A stretch of DNA of 64,000 bases. It comes from Sclerurus mexicanus (lineage: Eukaryota > Chordata > Aves > Passeriformes > Furnariidae). Shown here one piece after another: positions 57,581 through 64,000 of this stretch (position 1 is the first letter of the stretch; each line of letters starts with the position of its first letter). The position numbers and the translations under genes are program-made. The notes under the pieces were generated by a model. The model was not told the origin of the DNA. It searched no databases and was given only the letters and a program-made list of their open reading frames with translations. The stretch lies in contig VWZF01004010.1 in assembly GCA_013396755.1 (NCBI GenBank), forward strand, positions 611,176-675,175. The letters run 5' to 3'.

Positions 57581-58552
57581 ATGAAGGTCTCCACACTCTG
57601 CCTCTCCGTCATCCTCGTTGCTGCCCTCTTTTCTCAGGTCTCTCCTGCTCCATGTGAGTACAGCATACCTCTGCTCTCTTGGGGGGCATTTTTGCTCTGA
57701 CTACCTGGAGTTTTGGAGCAGAACTGGGAAAAAAATCAGTGGCAAAGGTTGTGTGAATGCCTTCTCCTGCTTTATGGGCACTGGCCTTCCTTTCTATCAT
57801 CCTTTTACCCTAGAGATGAATTTTACTGGGATCAAAGTTTCCAGGTTTTGTTGTTGGGCTTTAGAATCGGTCCCAGGGTAACCAAAGGGATTTTTATCAT
57901 GGGAATTGCGCGTACAACGTTTAAGAAGCACTCCTAGCAAGGGCATTAACCAACCTTTGGGATTCACACCAGCCTCTTGCTGCTTTTCTGGGGAAGCAAG
58001 ACAAGGGGCTGCCCGTGTTCTCGGCTGGGGAATGTGCAGCTTATTGAGGATGGTCTCAGGCTGCATTTCCTGATCTCTTCCAGTGGGGTCTGACACAACT
58101 GTCTGCTGCTTCAACTACATCTCCCGCAAGCTGCCCCGGCCTCATGTGAAGGAGTATTTCTACACCAGCAGCTTGTGCCCTCAGCCAGCAGTTGTGTGAG
58201 TACCAGCTCCTGCTCTGGGCTCTGAGGGAGGGCTCTGCCAGCCTTTGGGGGCCAGCAGCACAGTGGGGGGAGACCCCACACCTGGAGGAAGGCAATGGGG
58301 CAGCCACCCACCTCCCAAGAATGGGGTGGTCTCCCAAGGGAGCTTGTTCTCCCCCTGCCCCCTGGGTTTGAGCAGGCTCTGCAGCTTCCTGATGCTTGGG
58401 GATTTGTGGGAGATGATCCAAATAGGTGACCCAGGTCCCTCATGTCCCTTTTCTGCCTTGGCAGGTTCATCACCCAGAAGAACCGGGAGGTCTGTGCCAA
58501 CCCTAGTGCCAAATGGGTGAAGGAATATGTGAACAGCCTGGAGCTGCAGTGA
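57581..58552 (+). CDS. CCL5: CC chemokine, CCL5 (RANTES)-like (3 exons, 90 aa)
   Basis: Small secreted chemokine expected to attract T cells, monocytes and granulocytes through CCR-type receptors. Coding exons: 57581-57653, 58084-58195, 58465-58552; 273 nt with the standard three-exon chemokine structure and phases 1 and 2. Residues 1 to about 22 form a signal peptide (MKVSTLCLSVILVAALFSQ). The mature part has SDTTVCCFNYISRKLPR with the adjacent CC pair, then the third and fourth cysteines in SSLCPQ and REVCANP. KEYFYTS, VVFIT.KNR.VCANP and the ending WVKEYVNSLELQ match CCL5 better than CCL3 or CCL4. The 40s-loop basic cluster of CCL5 is represented by QKNRE. Length is typical of the family (90-92 aa). 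Confidence 0.93.
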
Positions 58553-59059
58553 GCCCTGGGCGCTCAGAAATGCTGCCAGTCCACCTGGCAGAGCTTGGCA
58601 CACACCTAGAAACGCTGCTGCTGAGCACCAGCACCTGCTGAGCCACCTTGGCACCCCTGAAGTTCCTCTTGCCTTGCAAAGGTGTCATTTATCCACAATA
58701 ATTGAGCCATCCTTAGGGCAGCTGTGGTGCTGGGGACCTCCTGGCCTTGCAGACCCTGCTGTGCTACAGGTGGCAAACTGAGCCCTCCTCGTGCCTCCTC
58801 TGCTAGAATGGGAGGGGGATTTCACCCCCAGAGCTCTCGGTGGGTAGTGGTCTGTTGGCATTTAGGTGTGAGTGCTGGCAGCTAAGCCCGGGCCGAGTGC
58901 CAGGGTCGGTTGGATTTTGTCACGGGGCAGCAGATGCTGCGAGTAAGATCTGTCTCCCTCGAGAAGGAAGTGGTACCCTGGGTCCTTACAGGATGCTCGT
59001 TGTGGAACCGCGTTGTTCAGCCTTGTTCTCAAAACCACTGTCTCTTGCCGACGCCGAAG

Positions 59060-59065
59060 AATAAA
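59060..59065 (+). terminator. Poly(A) signal AATAAA of the CCL5-like gene
   Basis: AATAAAG lies 508 bases after the stop codon and is followed within 15-25 bases by a T/GT-rich stretch (TTGTCTTCTCTCTGTGTC), the usual cleavage context. Confidence 0.7.
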
Positions 59066-61399
59066 GTTGTCTTCTCTCTGTGTCAGCTCTGGTTGTTCCC
59101 CTCCTGCTTGGGCCAGAAGGATCCCCGCTGCAAATATTTTGGGAGAGGCAGGGGATGAACCTCAAGTTCCCGGCTGGAAGTGCCTCAGCCTCCTTAGCCC
59201 TGAAAACCTTCCCTTCTGCCTGGTGTCCCAGCACCTCCCAGTGCTGTTTTCCAGAGCTGATATGGAGAAGGAATTCCTTCCCAGCCTTTTCCCCCATCAG
59301 ATCGTAGCCAGGGCTAGGAGCTGGGGGGGTTTTACCACTGTAGATTTGGCAAAGGGATGCCTGGAAATCTCAGGGTGGGGATGCAGGGGTGTCTCTGCAG
59401 CGAGCTGGAAGGGGGTGGCTCATGGTCTGGCCAGCCAGGACCACATGTCCAGCAGAGGCTCCTCTGGGAATGCAGCCAGAGCCAGGCTCAGCTCTGGGAA
59501 TGATGCTCTGTTAGTGTTTTGTTGCAGAACAGGCACCAATCCCCTTTTGCTCTGCACCTGCTTGGGGAAGGAAACCTGAATTAGGTTTTAAAAAGCACAA
59601 GAGACGTTTCACATCAAGTAAAACCGACAAAAGCACTTTATCAGCTTGTGGTTGACATTTAAAACTGGCTGATAACTTTGTGGGTAGAGAACAAAACTGC
59701 TGATCTCACCTCCCTGTGCTGAAGCTCTGCAGGGGGATGGGGACTATTTGGGTTGTCTCCATCAGAGCTGGCTGAAGAAAAAAAGCTCAGAAGCTTTTGT
59801 ATTAAGCCTTGGCCAAGAGTTTCTCACCTGGAAGCTTCTGCAGGTCAAGTCTTTATCTCCCAGGACATTTTCCACCATTTTCCACTCCATCACTCCAGGG
59901 AGAAATTTCTTCAGGCCCCTGTTGTTGCCCCAATAAATGATGCCCCATTATTAGGGCCAAGCAAACCAGTGTGAGATAAGATGCCCATAAAACACCTCCA
60001 AGCCCGTTGGTGCCACGACGGTCTGCAGATGTTCAGGTTGTCTCCTGCTCTCCCCCTAGCTCATCACCACCTCTCTTCTTAACTAACCAGCAGCTCCTTT
60101 TCAACAGCTTCAAAGCCTGTATTTCTGGCAGGGAGGGCAAGGAGTTCAGAGGGACGGCAGAGGGTCAAGGTTCTGTTTTACGTCCCTGCAAAGCAGCTCT
60201 GGCACTGCCCCGTGTGGCAGAGGGGACCGAGGGACACAGCCTGGTAGTGGAGGGAAGCAGGAAGGGGGTCAGCCGGGTCTCCCTGCACACGGAAATAATC
60301 AAACAATGCTGGTGGTGGTTTGATTTCACACCAGGGCTTCTTGAGCACTTCACAGTGAGCTTTTAAGTGTTGCTGTCCCTCAATTAAAGGCACGAGGTCA
60401 CCTCTGCAGGCTCAGGCTGGGTGAGGGGGGCTGAGGGGACAGCACTCTCTGAGAAGGCCACAGGACTGTGACAAGCAAGCGGCAAAGAGCCCATAACGCC
60501 AAAATCATTCCTTTGGAAGAAGCTGGGGCTGCCCCTGAGCACTGGGGGACCAGGCAGGGGTGGCCATGGCAGCGTGTCCCCAAAAAATGCACAGTTATCT
60601 TCACCCAGACAGAGCCAGGGGCAGTGCAGGGCTGGTGTTTCTCCTGGTGGTGGAGCTGGAGAATGGGGAGGACCAGGACAACTTGTGGTGGGGAAGGAAT
60701 TCATCAGGGCTGGGGAATGTGCTTTCTGTGACTGCTTCGTAAGCTGGGGACAGCCAGCCAAGGGCAGGTGCTGAGACACCAGAGAAGGTCCGTGGTCAGA
60801 CCAGGCTCTGCCTCAACCTGCTGGTAGCTCTAGCAAGGAGGGAGAAGGGCCACAGACCACAGACCCCAGTGGCCACTGCGGAGCGTGTGGTTGGTGGCCT
60901 CTGGGCAGGCACCTTCTGGCTACTGCTCTGCTGCACATTGAGCTCCTCACCTGGGAGATCTTCCTCACATGGGAGCTCTTCCTCACCTGTGCTGGGGTGG
61001 CTGCATCCCACAGAACCTCTCATCCTCTCATCATCAGTGTGGGAAGGTCCTTCTCAGCCATCTCTCCTTGCCAGGACCGAGCCGTGGCCAATCCCAGATA
61101 ACACCCCAGCCAGTCCCACTCTGGATGCCAAGTCGGAGAAGGATTTATGGGGCAGAGCCAAAAGCTTCCTGCCCATGCAGGAGCCCGTTCCCACACAGCT
61201 TCTGGCATCTGCTGGGGGTACAAACAGTCCTTCAGGTGCTTCCTGGGAAACTTCTGCCAAGTGGATGTGAATCAGTGCTGGGCTGTGTCAGGGATGCCTG
61301 GAAGAGGTTTGGGATGCAGGACTGAATCCATAGGACCAGGAGGGAACAGATCCTGTACAGATCCATCATGAGCACTCTTTCCTGCAGGAGAGAAAAAAC

Positions 61400-61606
61400 C
61401 AACCCAAAGGCAGAGGTTCTGAACAAAAAGGGTGTCCAGCCCTGGCACAGCTGCCCAGGGGGGTGGTGGAGTCCCCATCCCTGGAAGGTTTAACAGCCAT
61501 GTGGTTGTGGCACTTGGGGACAGGGGTTAGCGGTGGCCTTGGCCATGCTGGGGAATGGTTGGACTCATCCTAGGGGTCTTTTCCAATCTCAATGATTCCA
61601 TGATTT
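61400..61606 (+). mobile_element. CR1: CR1 LINE 3' fragment
   Basis: GGTGGTGGAGTCCCCATCCC, GGGAATGGTTGGACTCATCC and TCTTTTCCAATCTCAATGAT with tail ATTCCATGAT. Confidence 0.88.
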
Positions 61607-62939
61607 TAGGGGGATTCACCTGGAGGAGAGCAGGACTGGGAGAGGAGGGCAGCGACAAGGAGAGAAACAAGACTGAACCAGAGAGACGAGTTCCCGTGAG
61701 GAACTTGGCAGACACACAGACCGTGTTTGTGCCCAGCACTGATCCATCCAGCCCCCACTTCCCACAGGGAAGCACCGGTGTTGGGACATGGAAATGGGTG
61801 GGTTTGGGAGAAAGGCTTCTTGAGTGACACGGAGCCGCCAGTGCAGGTTGGAAAGACAGACATCAAAGAGGCTCAAGAGCGAGGCTGAGGCGAAACCACC
61901 AAGAGTGGCAGGGAGAGGCCGTGTTAGGAGGTTCACGATGGATTTGGGAGTGGGAATCAGCAGGGAGAGAATGCAGATGTGGGTCTGAGGATCTTCATGG
62001 CTCTTCTCTCTTCCCAGGGCTTCTCCAAGTGAAGGTGGAAGAGAGGGGAGAGCCACAGGGCTCCTGTTCTCAGACAGGCCAGAGAGAAGCAGGTCACCCA
62101 GTGCTTCTCCCATGGCACCAGGAGGGTCTCCTGACCTCCTGCCTCTGAAGGAAAAGCCTTCTGAATCCAGCGATCGGAAACGAAAACCAGAAAGGCTGGA
62201 GAGGGAAATTCCCACAAGTGCCTGGGCACAAGGCCAGGGACTGTCTGGAGAAGAGTCAGCTGCATCGCAGGGTCCTCCAGCCTCCCCAGCCTGTCCCCTG
62301 CGCTACCCCAGATCCCCCCAGAATTCCCTTTCTCCCAGACATCCATCCTCCACCCCCTCTCAGCACGCAGGGTCCCACAGCAGGACTAGCTGGGGCTCCT
62401 GCACAGCACCAAACTCGGGGTCGGGAAGGTCTCAGGGGTAGAGGAGACCCCCAACATCTCCTCCCCGGGCTCTTTGCCTGCCCCTGTCCATCCACCCCAC
62501 CACACAGACACCACTCTGCTCCCATGTTTCCAGGCACACCGGGAAGCCCCACTCGGGATACACCCTCCCCGTAGATTTCCATCTCTCCCTGCGGTCCCCT
62601 AGCCCAGCTCCATCTCTTGGGACACCACATGGTGCTGGGCTGGGCTGCCCTTCACTGGGATGCTGCTCCTTGGGTGTCCACGAGCCCTCCCGCAGCTTCC
62701 CAGCCTGGAAAACACGAGACTACAGAGAAATCACAAGACAATGTGGAGGTGCTTTCCCAGCCTCAGGGTTGCCAAGTCTGATCTATAACTGAAGAAGGGG
62801 GGGGGCGGAAATAAACACTGAGAGAAAGAATTCTTTTGCCTTAGGAAGAAAAACAGGATGAGGGCAAGGCCAAGGGCAGCTCTGGACTGTGACATGGGGA
62901 CATCTGAAGGGGATCTGCAAGAAAGATGGGGGCAAACAT

Positions 62940-63185
62940 TACAGTTGCTGTGGGACACGGGGGGAGTGTTTTAAACTGAAGGAAGTCAGTTTAGATCAGA
63001 CACAAGGAGGGAATTCTTGGCTGGGAGGGTGGGCAGACCCCGGCACAGAGAAGCTGTGGCTGCCCCATCCTTGGAAGTGTCCAAGGGCTTGGAGTAACCT
63101 GGGTTAGTGGAAGGTGTCCCTGCCCATGGCAGGGGTGTGGAATGAGATGAGCCTTAAGATCTCTTCCAACCCAAATCCTCCTGGA
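62940..63185 (+). mobile_element. CR1: CR1 LINE 3' fragment
   Basis: GGGAATTCTTGGCTGGGAGG, AGAAGCTGTGGCTGCCCC, CTGCCCATGGCAGGGGTGTG. The octamer tail is eroded. Confidence 0.9.
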
Positions 63186-64000
63186 ATTTCTTCTCGGAGT
63201 GCAGGAGCTGAGGAGCACTGAGCAGGATCCCAATGGACAGGCTGTGGCCAGCACTCTGCTTTCACCCTTGGGACCTGCTCCTTCCCACTACTCGTGTTTC
63301 CATGGAAAGCTGCATCCTGAAAACGTCTCCAGCAGGTTTTCTGCTGGTTGTTTCACCCCTGCAGCACAGCTGAGCCCTTCCCTTTGTTTCACAGCTGGGA
63401 AAGGGAGGAAGGACGAAAGCTGGGCTCCCTTGCCCCTCTCCAGGCAGCACTGCCAGGCTCAGCACCAGGTTGGCCGGTGGGAAGAGATGTGAGGATCTTG
63501 GAGGAACACCGAGGAAAGACTGGAGGCCTCTGTGGGTGCCCGTGCTGGGGAACTGCTGCTGAACTGGCAGCACCGGCTGGCAGGGCGGGCAATTGCCTGG
63601 CACAAAGATGCTCACGAGCCCCCCTGGTACCTGCCAGCTCTCAGGGCAGCCCCAGCACTGCAGCACCCCCATCCTCTCTGCTCCCCCCCCCCATCTGAGC
63701 CTCTCTCCCTGCTTCCCCCCAAAGAATCTGGCAGCGTTTTACCCCTCGCAGCACCGTGTCCCGTCCCCACCCCACTGCACCCGCAGGGAGCGGTTTGAGG
63801 TGGGGGGTTTGGGGCTGGGAGCAGCAAACAAGTGCATGGGCATGTGGGGAGCAGAGTCATGTATGTCCCACACGTGGGTCCAAACACAGCTAATTCTGGA
63901 GAGGATGTGGGGAGCGGGGGCGCGTGTGGCTTCTGAGGATATTCATGTGTCTGCAGGATGGAAACTTCATGGGTTTGCCTCAAACCATTTCCCACCTTCA

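Larger units (their letters stand above)
59090..64000. other. 3' flank without a recognised gene
   Basis: Two CR1 fragments and no exon that I can assign. No further chemokine-type adjacent CC motif in a plausible exon was seen, although CC chemokine genes usually cluster. Confidence 0.5.

Noticed and set aside
57581..58552. CCL4 or CCL3 assignment of the chemokine
   Set aside because: KEYFYTS, KNR.VCANP and WVKEYVNSLELQ fit CCL5 better; CCL4-like SSLCPQPAVVF is shared by the group and does not decide.
1..64000. CRISPR arrays, prokaryotic operons or an exotic multi-gene defence system
   Set aside because: Split genes, CR1 LINEs, nuclear tRNAs and vertebrate families show this is bird DNA; the tandem repeats are minisatellites with no spacers.

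Overview
The window is vertebrate nuclear DNA, almost certainly from a bird. Its genes are split into short exons with GT-AG introns. The interspersed repeats are overwhelmingly 3' ends of CR1 LINEs, the dominant avian retrotransposon, with about 30 copies on both strands. The gene set (two MPO/EPX/LPO-type haem peroxidases and a CCL5-like chemokine) matches what is known of human 17q and the syntenic avian chromosome 19. The synteny statement is from general knowledge and was not checked by search. The species cannot be told from the sequence.

Layout. 1-2255: gene-poor flank with a 28-bp minisatellite and a CR1 copy. 2264-21885 (+): a complete peroxidase gene with a TATA/GATA promoter, a noncoding first exon, 13 coding exons, 725 codons before the stop and a poly(A) signal. 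It has all three haem-linking residues of the myeloperoxidase type (Asp232, Glu379, Met380). 21890-26060: CR1-rich spacer. 26064-31440 (+): a complete AGPAT1-like lysophosphatidate acyltransferase gene of six coding exons (270 aa). 31450-34690: CR1-rich spacer. 34694-45767 (-): a second complete peroxidase gene, tail to tail with the first two genes, with 12 coding exons and 741 aa. Its exon lengths match the first peroxidase almost exactly, but the haem-ester aspartate is replaced by asparagine and the methionine is absent. 45770-52028: spacer with a near-perfect 483-bp duplication abutting a single N, plus an LTR-like, fold-back repeat. 52029-53679: a tRNA-Ser(TGA) on + and a tRNA-Glu(CTC) on -, flanking a 23-bp minisatellite interrupted by a 321-base gap. 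53680-57430: spacer with a GC/CpG-rich block (about 55225-55780) and an unexplained long minus-strand reading frame. 57434-59085 (+): a complete three-exon CCL5-like chemokine gene with a kappaB-like site, TATA box and poly(A) signal. 59090-64000: no recognisable gene, two CR1 fragments.

Functionally the window groups innate-defence genes: two secreted or granule haem peroxidases and a leukocyte-attracting chemokine, with a membrane phospholipid-synthesis enzyme between the peroxidases. All exon boundaries were placed by eye from splice consensus, reading-frame continuity and family alignment from memory. No search or alignment was run.
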